Source: Hippopus hippopus | Lineage: Eukaryota > Mollusca > Bivalvia > Cardiida > Cardiidae | Length of the DNA: 64,000 nt | Assembly (NCBI GenBank): GCA_946811185.2 | Contig: OX328101.1 | Location: 34,704,122-34,768,121 of the forward strand | Direction of reading: 5' to 3' | Position numbers and translations under genes: made by a program | In this document: positions 1 to 12,178 of the stretch, piece by piece | Layout: each line of letters starts with the position of its first letter | Position numbering within the stretch: the stretch's first letter is position 1 | The notes under the pieces: model-generated | What the model saw: only the letters and a program-made list of their open reading frames with translations | The model's database searches: none | What the model was told of the DNA's origin: nothing

Positions 1-1072
1 TCTGTTTTTTTTTTATTATTATAACTTTTTTTTGTCTTTCTAAAAATTTTAATTTCTATTTTCCCCCTCATTTTTAAAGTCTTTTTTGTTGTTATCTTTT
101 ATGGGAACATTCTTGTACTATGTACATTTTTACAAGGATATTTTCTGAATTACCTGCTGATACTTGCACTCAGAAAGTAATGAACTGGGATAAAGTGCAT
201 TATGTATTTTGGTATTCATTCACCACTTTAGTTATTTACTTTGAAAATAGTGCAGCAAGTTCTGACTGATTGTAAAAGTCATTGATGATATTGTGTACCT
301 TATAAATATGTCAATGAAAATTATGTCCTTTGCAAAAATACATACACCCATTATCAGGCAATACAATGTCATTTCTTTGAGGAAACATCATACTAAGTAT
401 CTCTACAAACATTAGGGCAAAGGATCAGTTTACCTTAACTTTAATTTTACTAATGCAATTTAATAAGAAAATCATCAAAAAGTAATTAACAAAAATATAG
501 CCTCTTGAGTGCTTATAAGTTCCTTGTATTATTTGACCTAGTCATATACTTTTCAATCAGAGGTGACCCAATTTCAAACTCAACTTTTTTAGCTACATTT
601 CATTAGCATTGGGTTTAAAATGTGGGCACAAAAGGTTTTTCTATATGACCTTCTTTTCAGCTAGGTCGACTTATTTTAAAACTATTACCAAGGCAAAAAC
701 TCTCACCACACTGCAGATGTGGTGGACCATAAGGTAGCCCTTGGATAGAGTTCACATATGGTTTCTAAGGATTTCAAATTGTGACCTAATTTATGACTCC
801 CGGTAACAAAACTTCAACTACTCAGATTATCAAAACAAACTTTCTGACCAAAATTCATGAGCAATGGAGTATAAATGTGGCTTCTTGGGTGCACAAGTTT
901 TTCTAAGATTTGATCATTTGACCTCCTGTTAACCTAAATTGACCCACTTTCAAAACAGACAGACACAGCACAATCAAAAAAGCTCACCTTGAGCACTTCA
1001 TGCTCAAGCGAGCTAAAAATTGCAGGAAAAAAGCACTAGCCTGTATTCAAAGAGTCAGACATATATAATTAC
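1..1072. repeat. AT-rich flank and decayed 145-bp-family repeat
   Basis: Positions 1-480 are AT-rich and hold nothing I can assign. From about 530 to 1017 there is a decayed copy of the 145-bp repeat seen better at 4941-5885, recognisable by its 'gtgacctaatttatgac' and 'caaaacaaactttctgacca' phrases. It ends with the family terminus: a short hairpin built on GAGCAC...GTGCTC-type sequence near 985-1010, followed by 'gagctaaaaa'. If the minus-strand NHR gene continues past 1073, its next exon is not visible here. Confidence 0.6.
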
Positions 1073-1183
1073 CTGGTAAAGACAGCTGGGCTTTGATTCT
1101 AATGCATATATTGTGGTATTCACTGTTTTTTATCACAGACGGATGTTCTGCTATAAGAGGTTGTGGAGGTTTTTCTTTTATAA
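1073..1183 (-). CDS. Candidate internal exon, possibly 3' part of the NHR-domain gene
   Basis: On the minus strand a 111-nt open segment lies between a good acceptor (pyrimidines then TTGCAG, ending at 1184) and a good donor (CCAG/GTAATT). It encodes about 36 residues including EKPPQPLIAEHPSV and YHNICIRIKAQLSLP, enters in phase 1 and leaves in phase 1. It is flanked by repeats but does not itself look like one. It lies downstream, on the same strand, of the two Neuralized-domain exons at 21-23 kb. That neighbourhood is the only reason to link them: the phase 0 exit of the exon at 21575 does not match this phase 1 entry, so at least one exon in between is missing from my reading. It could also belong to another gene or be a chance open segment. 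Confidence 0.4.
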
Positions 1184-1455
1184 CTGCAATATAAAACATA
1201 AATAAATAATTTCAGTGTTGCTGGAAGCCTGGTAATTGTTTGCCCCGATGGTCCTGTATGGCTCCACTGGCTAATAAGTACAAACCATACATACCAAACA
1301 TTACAATTTTAGGCCAAATGGTTTTGAACAAGAAGACTACCGTAATTCTCCAATGTATTCGAACAGAAAAAAATAATTATTTTTTTGTGTAGTCCAATTC
1401 TTTAGGTGACTTTTGAAAACATTACGAGAAAAGAAGAAACTGCTCATATAACATA

Positions 1456-2118
1456 AACAAGAGGGCCATGATGGCCCTGTATCGCTCCACTGGCTATTAA
1501 GTAAAAACACTACAAGCCAAACGTTTTTTGACGGATCAAAATTTTACGAACAGTTTTTGAAAAGGGTCACCCAAGGAACAATCCTGTGAAATTATTTCGA
1601 AATCTGACCAGCGGTTTCAGAGAAGAAGAATTTTGAAGAATTCCTTCATTTCTATATGGTGCAAGAAGCCCCCATTCACCAGAGCCACATTTTTTGACGG
1701 ATCAAAATTTTACGAACAATTTTTAAAAAGGGTCACCCAAGGAGCATATCTGGGAAATTATTTCAAAATCTGACCCGTGGTTTCAGAGGAGAAGATTTTT
1801 AAAGAATTCCCTAAAAAATTCCATTTGGTTGCAATGGCAACCAGAGTTTTTGATGGAATCAAATTCTGTGAACAGTTTTTAAAGAGGACCTTCCAAGGAA
1901 CATTCCAGCCAAGTTTGGTCCAAATCCGCCCAGTGGTTTAGGAGGAGTTGATGTTTAAAGAATTGTTGACGACACACGACGGACACCAGGTGATCCTAAA
2001 AGCTCCCCTTGAGCACGTTGTGCTCAAGTGAGCTAAAAAGTTAACATACGGATGGACGCACAACGGACAACGGGCCATAACATAAGCCTGCTGGCCTTTG
2101 GCCAGTGGAGCTAAAAAA
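1456..2118 (+). mobile_element. Short array element with palindromic left end and hairpin right end
   Basis: The left end carries the palindrome AGGGCCATGATGGCCCT (1462-1478). The body is about 1.5 units of the 325-bp repeat that forms the 17-19 kb array. The right end at 2010-2040 carries a hairpin, CTTGAGCAC and its complement around GTT, then 'gagctaaaaa'. A second terminus from another subfamily follows at 2041-2118 ('ctggcctttggccagtggagct'). Palindromic start, tandem body and terminal hairpin resemble non-autonomous Helitron or Helentron elements of bivalves that carry satellites. That class assignment is inference. Confidence 0.6.
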
Positions 2119-2189
2119 CTTGTCTAGCACCAATCATGTATCACTGCAGCTTGATAATCAAGGGAGGTAAATAGTAACGAACTTTATCT

Positions 2190-3545
2190 TTCATAAAAAG
2201 AGTTATTTCCCTTGATTAATGTTTAAATTGAAGTGACAATATTTTGAAGCCCATGTTAAACTTGCGATCCCTGGAATGAAGGCAATTTTGACCCCAGACC
2301 TACAATATGAAACTAGAATGTGTGGTTATAAACAAAAAGATTTTTTAATCTTGCCCAATAAAAAGTCATGTAAAACAAGTTTGCTGAATAAAAGGCCCTG
2401 TAAAATATGTGATCCATGACACAGGTTTGTCAAGTTTTCACTATAAAAGCCAATGTAAAACTTGTGACCCCTGGTGTGGAGTCAAACTTGACCCCCAAAG
2501 TTAAAATTTGGGCCCTCTTGGTAGAGGCCCATTATATAAAGTTACATGCAAAATTTGGTAGCCCTAGGCCTAAATATGGCTATGTACAAGTAGATTATTA
2601 AAGTTTCCTTATATAAGACCATGTAGAACTTGTGACCCCCTGGGGTGGGGCTACATTTGACCCCCTGGGCTATAATTTGGGCACCCTTGATAGAGACCCC
2701 CTAGATAAAGCTAAATGCAAAATTTGATAGCCCTAGCCCTTATAGCTAGATGCGAAAGATTTTCCTATATAAGCCCGCCCATGTAAAACATGTTACCCCC
2801 CGGGGCGAAGTCAAATTTGACCCTCGGCTATAATTTGGACACCCTTGGTACAGGTCCACTAGATAAAGCTACATGCCAAATTTGGTCGCCCTAGGCCCCA
2901 TGGCTAGGTCAAAGAAGAATTTTAAAGTTCTCCCTATATAAGCCCATGTAAAACTTGTTATATAAGCCCATGTAAAACTTGTTACCCCCGGGCAGGGCCT
3001 AATTTGACCCCAGGGCTATAATTTGAACAATCTTGGCAGAGGTCCACTAGATAAAGCTACATGCCAAATTTGGTAGCTCTAGGCCCTATGGCTAGGTAGA
3101 AGAGGAATTTTAAAGTTCTCCCTAAATAAGCCCATGTAAAACTTGTGACCCCCTGGGCGGGGCCAATTTTGACCCCAGGGCTATAAATTGAAGAAACTTG
3201 GTAGAGGTCCACTAGATAAAGCTACATGCCAAATTTGGTAGCCCTTGGCCTTACGGTTTCAGACAAGAAGATTTTCAAAGATTTTCAAAATTTTTAAGTT
3301 TTGTTGCCATGGCAACCAGAGTTTTTGAAGGAATTAAATTCTTTCAAGAAATTCTGAAGAGGACCATGGCAGGATCATTTCTGTGAAGTTTCATCAAAAT
3401 TGGATGGGTAGTTTCAGAGAAGAAGACGTTTTAAAAAAAAGTTAACGCACGGACGGACGGACGGACGCACGCACGCACGCACGCACGATGGACAACAGGC
3501 CATGACATAAGCCCTACACTGTTTGCTTTGGTCAGAAGTTTTAAA
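2190..3545 (+). repeat. Tandem array of ~166-bp units, block 1
   Basis: Diverged units repeat the phrases 'agcccatgtaaaacttgt', 'ttttgaccccagggctat' and 'aaagctacatgccaaattt'. The last recurs at 2873, 3061 and 3226, giving spacings of 188 bp (a copy with an internal duplication near 2940-2985) and 165 bp. The block ends in a (GGAC)n/(GCAC)n run at 3446-3488 and a degraded 'ggccatgacataagc' terminus. No coding potential beyond short chance frames. Confidence 0.8.
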
Positions 3546-3834
3546 GCGAAACAACGTTAGTGTGCAATGATTTTGGTCTTATTATAAGACTTAAAATTAC
3601 CGCTGAATAACTCGGCTCTCAAAGGATTCATGTTACTGTAAATGAACATTTTGTAGAAATGTGCACAGATCTATGCAGCCGACCATTATCAAAACATTTT
3701 CTAAAAAATTGGTTGTCCAAATATTTAGGAAAATTGATTTTTGGACTGTCTGGAGTAAGCACTGAAAAATAATTCATTCTTGAAAATAATTAAGGGTGTC
3801 CAAACATTTAGGGTGTCCCAATACATGGGGACTT
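3546..3834. other. Unassigned spacer between two arrays
   Basis: AT-rich sequence between the two 166-bp blocks. A phrase shared with 20580-20750 ('gtccgaatacat'-like, 'ggtgtcc') suggests an old dispersed repeat. No gene seen. Confidence 0.4.
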
Positions 3835-4925
3835 ACGGTAAGTCTTAAAGATTTTTCTCTACAAAGTCCCATGTGAAAGTTGTGACCGAAGGGCAAAGCC
3901 ATTTTTGACCACAGAGCTAAAAATTACTTGAATCCTGGTAGAGGTCCACAAGATAAAGCCACATGCCAGATGACACAGGTCTAAGCTGTGTGGTTATAAA
4001 CAAGATCAGAAACAAGTAGATTTTTAAAGTTTTCACTATATAAGCTTATGGGGTGGGGTCAGTTTTGACCCTATGGCTACAATTTGAATAATCTTGGTAG
4101 CCTTTCATTTGATGAATATGCATGGAAAATTTTATGGCCCTAGGTCTTATGGTTAGGAATAAGAGGATTTTGAAAGTTTTCACTTTGTAGGCCCATGTAA
4201 AACTTGTGACTGCTATAGCGGGATTAAATATGACCCCAGGGCTATACTTTGAAATCTCTTGGTAGAGGCCCACTAGGTAAAGCTGAATGCAAAATTGGGT
4301 AACACTAAGCCTTACGGTTCCTAGGAATGTCAAGATTTCTAAAGTTTTTACTACATAAGCCAATATAAAACTTGTAACACCCGGGCATGGACAATTTTGA
4401 CCCCAGGGCTATTTTTTGAACAATTTCAGTAGAGGTTCATTAGACAAAGCTACATGCCAAATTTGGTAGCCCTGGGCCTTATTTGTTTAGAACCAGAAAT
4501 GTTTTTTAAGTTTTCAATATATAAGCCTATGTAAAACTTGTGATCCCCTGGACGGGGCCAATTTTGACCCAAGGGCTTTAATTTGAAAAAAATAAGTAGA
4601 GGTCCATTAAATGACGCTACAGCCAAATGTGGTAGCTCTAGGTCTTGATTTGATTTTGGACTGGAAGATTTTCAAAGATTTTCTATATTTTCCATTTCTG
4701 TTACCATGGCAACTAGAATTTTAATTAGAATCAAATTCTTTGAAGGAATTCTGAAGAGGGCCATAGCAGGATCATATATGTGAAGTTTCATCAAAATTGG
4801 ATGGGTACTTTCTGAAAAAATGTTTGAAAAAAAAGTTAATGCATGCACCCAAGGACAAATGTACAGATAATGGACACTGGGCCATAACATAAGCCTACTG
4901 GCCTTAGGTCAGTGGAGCTTAAAAA
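3835..4925 (+). repeat. Tandem array of ~166-bp units, block 2
   Basis: The same unit as 2190-3545, more decayed, ending in the 'ggccataacataagcctactgg' terminus with 'cagtggagctt' at 4908-4919. Small minus-strand reading frames here come from the repeat and are not genes. Confidence 0.75.
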
Positions 4926-4934
4926 TCAGAATTT

Positions 4935-5890
4935 AACAAGAGGGCCATGATGGCCCTGGATTGCTCACCTGAGTCAATAGGCAAAATTCACTCCACATGC
5001 ATAATTCAATTTCTGACAAATTGTCAGGTCAACTGAGCTTAAAATGTGGCCTCTAGAGGCATCCGGAAGGGATTTCCGTAAGTTGACCTAGTGACCTAAT
5101 TTATTACCCCATGTGACCCAATTTAGAAATCATCAAAAAATTTATCAAGACAAACATTCTGAACAGTTTTCAAGTTAATTGAGCAATAAATGTGGCCTCT
5201 AGAGTGCCAACAAGGTATTTCTTTAATTTGACCAAGTGACCTAGTTTATGACCCCAGGTGACCCAATTTTGAACTCATCCTAGATTTCATCAAGGCAAAC
5301 ATTCTGACCAATTTTCAAGTCAACTGAGCAAGAAATGTGGCCTCTAGAGTGCCTTAAAGGTATTAATTTTATTTGACCTAGTGACCTAGATTATGACCTC
5401 ACATGACCCAATTTTAAACTCATCCTAGATTTCATCAAGACAAACATTTTAACCAATTTTCAAATTAATTGAACAATAAATGTGGCCTCTAGAGTGCCCA
5501 CAAGGTATTTCTTTAATTTGACCTAGTGACCTAATTTAAGACCCAACACATTCCAAATTCAGACTCATGTGAGATTTTATCAAGACAAACATCCTGACAA
5601 ATTTGCAAGTCAATTGAGCAAAAAATGTGGCCTCTAGAGTGCCCACAAGGTATTTCTTTAATTTGACCTTGTGACCTAGTTTATGATCCCTGGTGACCCA
5701 AATCCAAATTCATGTGAGATTTTATCAAGACAAACATTCTGACCAAATTTCAGGTCATTTGAGCTATAAATGTGGCCTCTAGAGTGCCCACAAGGTATTA
5801 CTTTAATTTGACCTAGTTACCTAGTTTATGACCCCAGGTGACCCAATTTTGAACAGACTGAACACGTTGTGCTCAGGTGGGCTAACAAAC
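4935..5890 (+). repeat. Tandem array of 145-bp units
   Basis: Opens with the palindrome AGGGCCATGATGGCCCT (4941-4957). 'tgtggcctctagag' recurs at 5045, 5191, 5336, 5481, 5626 and 5771, that is every 145-146 bp. Ends with 'cacgttgtgctcaggtgggct' near 5867-5883. The unit is the same as at 9045-10200, 23610-23935 and (reversed) 61812-62761. One start, one end and a uniform unit suggest the array is the body of a single element. Confidence 0.85.
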
Positions 5891-5916
5891 TTAGAACAGG
5901 TTCACTACATACCAAA

Positions 5917-6535
5917 CTAGAGGCGCTTGAGCGCCTGTATCGCTCCACAGGCCTGATATTTCTATAATGGCGAAAGGAAGTTTTTAACAATTATCATTCA
6001 ATCCTGCATTTTAGCTCATTGAAGAAACAATTTGGTAGACAACCACCATAGGAACTTACCTGCAAAACAACAATGAAATCCAATGAATACTTTTAGAGAA
6101 GAAATTTTTCAAAGATTTTACTTTATACCATAAAAGGAAAATGAGTCTCCCATAAAAGCCATGTTTTTTGACAGAATTTTTTTTTTTTTAAGGAATTCTG
6201 TAAACCTGTATGTAAGGAACATTCCTGCAAAATAATAATGCTATCCAAATAGCGGTTTGGGAGGAGAAGATTTTTAAAGGTTTTTTACTTTGGTTGCCAT
6301 GGCAACCAGAATTCTTCATGGAACACAATTATTTGAAGGAATTTGAAAGAGGACCACCAAAGGAACATTCCTGTGAAATTTGGTAAAAATCCAGTCAATA
6401 GTTTCTGAGGAGAAGTTTTTTAAAGAAAAAGTTTACGGACGCACGCACGAACGGACGGACGGACAGACAGACGGACGGACGGACACAACGCCATGACAAT
6501 AGCTCTCTGGCCTTCGGCCAGTGGAGCTAAAAACA
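5917..6535 (+). mobile_element. Single-unit array element with palindromic start
   Basis: Starts at 'actagaggcgcttgagcgcc', where AGGCGCTTGAGCGCCT is a near-perfect palindrome. Contains one 325-type unit ('ggttgccatggcaaccag' at 6290-6307), a (GGAC)n run at 6433-6484, and ends with 'cttcggccagtggagct' at 6512-6528. Confidence 0.6.
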
Positions 6536-7980
6536 AAGCTCTATGTCTTCCAGTTTTAGAAAAGAAGAATTTTGAAGTTTTCCTTCTTTGTTCCTATGTT
6601 CGAACTTGTGACCCCCCGGGCGGGGCCAGTTTTGACCCCAGCGGCATCATTTGAACAAACTTGGTAGAGGTCCACTAGGAGATGCTACATACCAAATATC
6701 AAAGCTCTACATCTTCCAGTTTTAGAGAAGAAGAATTTTAAAGTTTTCCTTCTTTGTTCCTATGTTCGAACTTGTGAGCCCAAGGGCTGGGCCAATTTTG
6801 ACCCCAGGGGCATCATATGAACAAACTAGGAAGAGGTCCGCTAAGAGATACTACATACCAAATATCAAAGCTCTACATCTTCCAGTTTTAGAGAAGAAGA
6901 ATTTCGAAGTTTTCCTTCTTTGTTCCTATGTTCAATCTTGTGAACCCCGGGGCAGGGCCAGTTTTGACCCTAAGGGCATTGTATGAACAAACTTGGTAGA
7001 GGTCCACTAGGAGATGCTAAATACCAAATATCAAAGCTGTATGCCTTCCAGTTTCAGAGAAGAAGAATTTTAAAGTTTTCCTTCTTTGTTCCTATATTCG
7101 AACTTGTGACCCCCGGGGCAGGGCCAGTTTTGACCCCAGGGGCATCATATGAACAAACTTGGTAGAAGTCCACTAGGAGATGCTAGATGCCAAATATCAA
7201 AGCTCTATGCCTTCAAGTTTCAGAGAAGAAGAATTTTAAAGTTTTCCTTCTTTGTTCCTATGTTCGAACTTGTGACCCCCGGGGCATGGGCCAGTTTTGA
7301 CCCCAGGGGCATCATATGAACAAACTTGGAAGAGGTCCACTAGGAGATGGTAGATGCCAAATATCAAAGCTCCACGCCCTCCAGTTTCAGAGAAAAAGAA
7401 TTTTAAAGTTTGTTCCTATGTTCAAACTTGTGACCCCCGGGGCGGGGCCAGTTTTGACCCCAGGGGCATCATATGAACAAACTTGGTAGAGGTCCGCTAG
7501 GAGATGCTACATACCAAATATCAAAGCTGTATGCCTTCCAGTTTCAGAGAAGAAGAATTTTAAAGTTTTCTTTCTTTGTTCCTATGTCCAAACTTGTGAC
7601 CCCCGGGGCGGGGCCAGTTTTGACCCCAGGGGTATCATATGAACAAACTTGGTAGAGGTCTACTAGGAGATGCTACATACCAAATATCAAAGCTCTATAC
7701 CTTCTAGTTTCAGAGAAGAAGATTTTCAAAGATTTTGCTATTTTTTCCCTTTTTGTTGCCATGGCAACCAGAGTTATGGGTGGAATTCAATCTCTTGAAC
7801 AACTTTGGTAGAGCTTCACCCAAGGAACATCGCTGCCAAGTTTCATCAAGATTGGCCAAGCGGTTTAGGAGGAAAAGATGTTTAAAGGAATTGTGGACAG
7901 ATGGAGAGACGGACAGATGGACGCCGGACAATGACCGGTCACAATACCTAAGTAGTAGAAAAATGCTTTTTGAAGATTAG
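6536..7980 (+). repeat. Homogeneous 166-bp tandem array, block 3
   Basis: The phrase 'ttttgacccc' recurs with 'gaccc' at 6634, 6800, 6966, 7132, 7299, 7456 and 7622: spacing 166, 166, 166, 167, 157 and 166 bp. The short one lacks about 9 bp ('ccttctttg') near 7408. This block is much more uniform than blocks 1 and 2, so it was amplified or homogenised more recently. The last part (7700-7960) changes into the 'ttgccatggcaaccag' type unit. Open frames repeated across units are by-products of the repeat. Confidence 0.9.
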
Positions 7981-8089
7981 TTTTCCATCATCAATCTTTT
8001 CTCCTAAATGCTTAATGTCTTAATGTTTATCTTAGCTTCTGAATACACATCTCTTTCACAACAAACTCACTTCATTATGCCGAGCCCCG

Positions 8090-8398
8090 GTAGCTCAGTC
8101 TGTAGCATACAGGACTTGAGAACAGGTGGTCGTGGGCTTGATTCCCGGCTCAGCCAATTTCCTTCCGAGGTTTGATGATAGTCATTGCAACAGGATTCAT
8201 TCCTATCTCACTGCTGATCATTGTTTCAACAATGGTTATGTGGGAAAGCAGCCAGTGGCTTGGAAAGAATACTGTGCGGAGTACTGGTAAAAGAAACTCC
8301 AGGAAAGCATGATTAGGTGCAGTGGCCGCCGCAATGTAACTGAAATAATGTTGAAAACGGCGTTAAACACCATACAATTAATCAATCAGATCAATCAC
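8090..8398 (+). mobile_element. tRNA-derived SINE, full-length copy
   Basis: Starts with a tRNA-like head ('ggtagctcagtctgtag' as A box, 'gggcttgattccc' as B box), then a unique body, then 'ggccgccgcaatgtaactg', 'gaaaacggcgttaaac' and a tail of 'caatta/aatcaatcag' repeats. The same element is at 61016-61340 (plus), and reversed at 22486-22768 and 34190-34392. Tail-only pieces lie at 24585-24645, 33410-33495 and about 52205-52300. Flanks 'cacttcattatg' and 'cactttatgat' may be a decayed target duplication. Confidence 0.85.
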
Positions 8399-9044
8399 TT
8401 TATGATAGTTCGGAAAAAAATACAAATGACCCTTAATTCATTTTTCAATAAAATTACTGACATGCTTATTCCTCTAACTGCATACCACTTTTCAAAAAGG
8501 TTGTGAGAGGTGAACAATCCTTAAATAAACATCTACTTTTACTATAATTTTTCCATATTTATTTGTTTTAAACCTTGATTTATGTCTGTGTTCCCTATTT
8601 TACAAAGATTATATATTATCACATAAAAACCTTCTCAAGCAGTGTATTGGACCCATGACTTATTTTTGATAATACACTAGTGTATTATTGTTTTTTGGTC
8701 CTGTTTCTGGTTGTTTTTGTTGTTATGAGCCTGTGAAGCAGGCATTCAATCACAGCATCAGCTAAAATTTGTAATACTTCCCTGTTTTCTGTGAAAATGA
8801 TGTCATTGGTGCTAAGTCATATATGTGAGAAAACTGTTCTGATTTTATATTTAGTTCAAAGACAGCAAAAGCATTGAATAATTTATTTTATGTGGACTAG
8901 CCAGTAAGATTAATTTGTAACAGCTAAACAGAAGGGCTATCAGAATTACAGGTAATGTCAAGTAGTTTTCATTTATGGTCATATGAACAATAAAGGAAGA
9001 AAAAAATTATATAACACATTCATTTTGACAGTTATCTGTAATAA
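8399..9044. other. AT-rich spacer without recognised genes
   Basis: Low-complexity AT-rich sequence. I see no exon with convincing splice sites on either strand and no clear repeat. Confidence 0.4.
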
Positions 9045-10215
9045 CAGTTACGTCCAAGCTATCATTAAGACCAACATTCTAACCATGTTTCATTAGTATA
9101 GGGCTAAAAATGTGGCCTCCAGAGTATATACAAGGTTTTTCTAAGATTAGGCATAGTGACCTCCTTTTTGACCAGACATGACCAAAATTCAATCCTGTCC
9201 AAGATATCATCAAGACAAACATTCTGAAAAATCTTTATTAGTGTCAGCCTTAAAATGTGGCCTCTGATGATGCCCACAATGTTTTCCAAAGTTTGGCCCA
9301 AGTGACCTACTTTTTGACCAAACATATTCCAATTAATACTTGTCTGAGATTTCATCAAGACAAACAATCTTACCTAGTTTAATGAGTATCAGGCTTAAAA
9401 TGTGGCCTCTAGAGTGCACACAAGGTTGTTCTAAGATTTTGCCCAGTGACCTACTTTTTGACCTGACATGACCTAATTTCAGAATCATCCAAGCTATCAT
9501 CAAGATAAACATTCTACCCATGTTTCATTAGTATTGGGCAGAAATGTGGCCTCTGGAGTGTAAACAAGGTTTTTCTAAGATTTGGCCCTGTGACCTACAT
9601 GTACTTTTTGCCTCAACATAACCAAACTTTCTTCCTGTCCAAGATATCACCAAGACAAACAATCTAACTAAGTTTCATAAGGAACCAGCTCAAATTGTTG
9701 CCTCTAGAGTGCTCACATGTTTTTCTAAGATTTAATCCTGTGACTTGCTTTTTGACCTGACATGACCCAATTTCAAACATATCTGAGATATCAAGACAAA
9801 CATTCTGATAAATCTTCATGAGTATCATGCTGAATATGTGGCATCTATGAGGCTCACAAGATTTTCCGAAGATTTGACCCCATGACCTACTTTTTGATCC
9901 AACATGTCCAAATTTTATTTTGTCTTAGATATCATTAAGACAAACAATCTGATCTAATTTCATGAGTATCAGGCTACTTTTTGACCTACTTTTTGACCTG
10001 ACATGAACCAATTTCACACTTTTCCAAGATTTTATCAAGACAAACATTCTGACCAAGTTTCATAAGTGTCTGATTGAAAATGTGGCTGCGCTACAGTGCA
10101 CAAAAGGTAAATATTAACAACTGTATGATGGACGATGCACAATGGACACAGCACAATTATAAAAGCTCTTCTAAACCACTTTGTGCTTAGGTAAGCTAAC
10201 CATTTTGCAAGCAAT
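9045..10215 (+). repeat. Tandem array of 145-bp units, older copy
   Basis: 'tgtggcctc' occurs at 9111, 9256, 9401 and 9545 (spacing 145, 145, 144), then more decayed units to 10100. It ends with 'ggacacagcacaattataaa' and 'ctttgtgcttaggtaagct' at 10145-10198, matching the terminal hairpin phrase of this family. The copies differ more than at 4935-5890. Confidence 0.8.
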
Positions 10216-10226
10216 CCTGTCTTTAG

Positions 10227-10446
10227 CCTTTCACCACACAATCCTGACTTTTAAAGACACTGTGAAAAATAGCTTTTGTAAACTTTGTAGAAAAAGGAGA
10301 AAATGCTGGTTCCATTTTCTTCTATTCCAACAATGTTTTCTATCCTTCCCAAGACAAAATTTAAGTTTTGAGTCAAATTTATTTTGCCATCTGCAAATGC
10401 TTTCAATTTGGACTGGTCTAAAATTCTATCATTTGGTGAAAGAGTC
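10227..10446 (+). mobile_element. TTAA-type hairpin element (family A)
   Basis: Diverged copy of the family described at 57100-57319: 'cctttcaccacacaatcctg' at the start, a decayed palindromic core ('gaaaatgctggttccatttt') and 'tctgcaaatgctttcaattt' near the end, finishing in 'ggtgaaagagtc'. Confidence 0.75.
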
Positions 10447-10734
10447 AAGAGAGGATATTTTAGTTGCACTTAAACAGTAGGTCAAGATCTCGTATTCAGA
10501 ATAATACCAGTGTTTATTCTAGACAGGCACAATTGTGTGATTCATGCTAAAATCATCTTAATGGCCTCAGTATTGCTAAACACTATTTGTCAAAGTATTG
10601 TTCGTGTTTTTTTTAAATAAAGAAAAGATGTTAGGGAGGAAAAAAGGATAACATCTGAAGGAAAAGGAACAAAATGTTCCTTGGACCAATTACAATTGCA
10701 CTGAAAACCATGAACAGAGGTAACCAATAACACT

Positions 10735-10930
10735 TCTGGACATTTAAAAACCTTGTGTACACTCTTGGGGGCCACATGTTCAGTCCAAAATTCATAAAAG
10801 TAGTCAGAATGTTTGTCTTGATGATATTTTTTATTTTGAAAATGGGTCATGTCCAGTCAAAAAAAAGGTCACCAGGGCCTGTACACTCTGGAGTCCACAT
10901 TTTCAGTTCAGTACTCATGTGTCTGATGGC
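10735..10930 (-). repeat. Reversed fragment of the 145-bp repeat
   Basis: 'agaatgtttgtcttgatgat' and 'gtacactctgg' are reverse complements of the 145-bp unit. About 1.4 units. The overlapping plus-strand frame is not a gene. Confidence 0.65.
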
Positions 10931-11091
10931 AAAAGTTAATGGTTTTAAAACCAGAAAATATGTAAGTTAGCGCTTCATTGTGGAGAGAAATAGGATTTTT
11001 CCCGTTCTGCGGGAGAATTTGTCTGCAAGTGGATTATCTCTGAAATGTTCTATTTTTAGGTCACTAATAATCATAGCGAATAACAATTAAA

Positions 11092-12178
11092 ACAAGAGCC
11101 ATGTTGACATGGCCATCCCCCGTCGAATGCTTGCTCAATAGAAGACATGTTTCTTCTTGTAGGTTGGTTTAAAGGCTAAAACAGCTATATCTAAGAATTA
11201 TTTTCTGGCAATGCTAAAATACAAAGTACAATAAAAAACTTCAACCAGATACATTTTTTCTTATAAAGCTGTCAAGTGTAAACACATATGAAATCAGACA
11301 GAAAGAAAATCTGAAAAACAACAAAGAGCAATAAATAAAAAATTATGGAAGGAGTTATCATTCTTACGTACTGCACTCCTCCTCAGAGACAACTATCCAG
11401 CTGTTAAGTTAATAAAGCTCGAGTTATGCTCCAAAGAAACCTTTAGACTCAAATATTAACAGCGGGGCATAACTCCAAAGTCATGGTACTGTACTTCTCC
11501 TCAACAAAATCTGCCTACCTCTGAAGTTTCACAATGATACCTTTTATAATTTTCAAGTTATGCTCCGAACAAAATTTTTCTGTATGAAAAATAACAAAGG
11601 ACAATAACTCCTAAATTAGGGCACTGAAAGTTATGGTTCTTGTACACTGCACTTTTCCTCAATGTCATCTATCAACCTGTGAAGTTTCGTGTTTATATTT
11701 CATGTAGTTTTCAAGTTATGCTCCCGACAAAATTAAAGGAAGAAAAAATAACAAAGGTCAATAAATCTTTAACTATGCAACCAAGAGTTATCATTCTTTT
11801 GCTTTGCACTTCTCCTAAATGTGATCTTTGCACCTGTGAACTATGTTTACACCTCTAATAGCTTTTGATTAAAGCTCCAGACAAAAATGAAATGAGAAAA
11901 ATATCAAAGGGAAATAACTCCTAAAATATTGAGCTCAAAGTTATGGTTCTTGTACAATGCACTTCTCCTCGATGTCATCTATCAACCTGTGAAGTTTCAT
12001 GATATTTCTCATGTAGTTTTCAAGTTATGCCCTGGACGAAATTGAAGTAAGAAAAAAATAATGAAGGGCACTAACTCCTACATTATGCAATCAAGAGTTA
12101 TGGTTCTTGTGCACTACACTTCTCCTTGATTAGATTTATCCAACTGTAAAGTATCATGTTTACACCTCTAGTACTTTT
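11092..12178 (+). repeat. Tandem array of ~157-bp units, left part
   Basis: Starts with 'aacaagagccatgttgac', then units containing 'gttatggttcttgtacac' and 'tcaagttatgctc'. The 'ttatggttct'-type phrase falls at 11631, 11787 (variant), 11941 and 12099, about 154-158 bp apart. The array resumes at about 13880 after the 162-bp block, so that block looks inserted into it. Confidence 0.8.

Noticed and set aside
6762..7655. Series of similar short plus-strand frames (NKLGRGPLGDA type)
   Set aside because: They are the same part of successive 166-bp units, without splice sites or start context.
8092..8155. tRNA gene
   Set aside because: A and B boxes are present but a SINE body and CAATC tail follow; the same head occurs in other SINE copies.
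4935..10215. CRISPR-like array
   Set aside because: Units are contiguous and similar over their whole length, with no unique spacers, in an animal genome.
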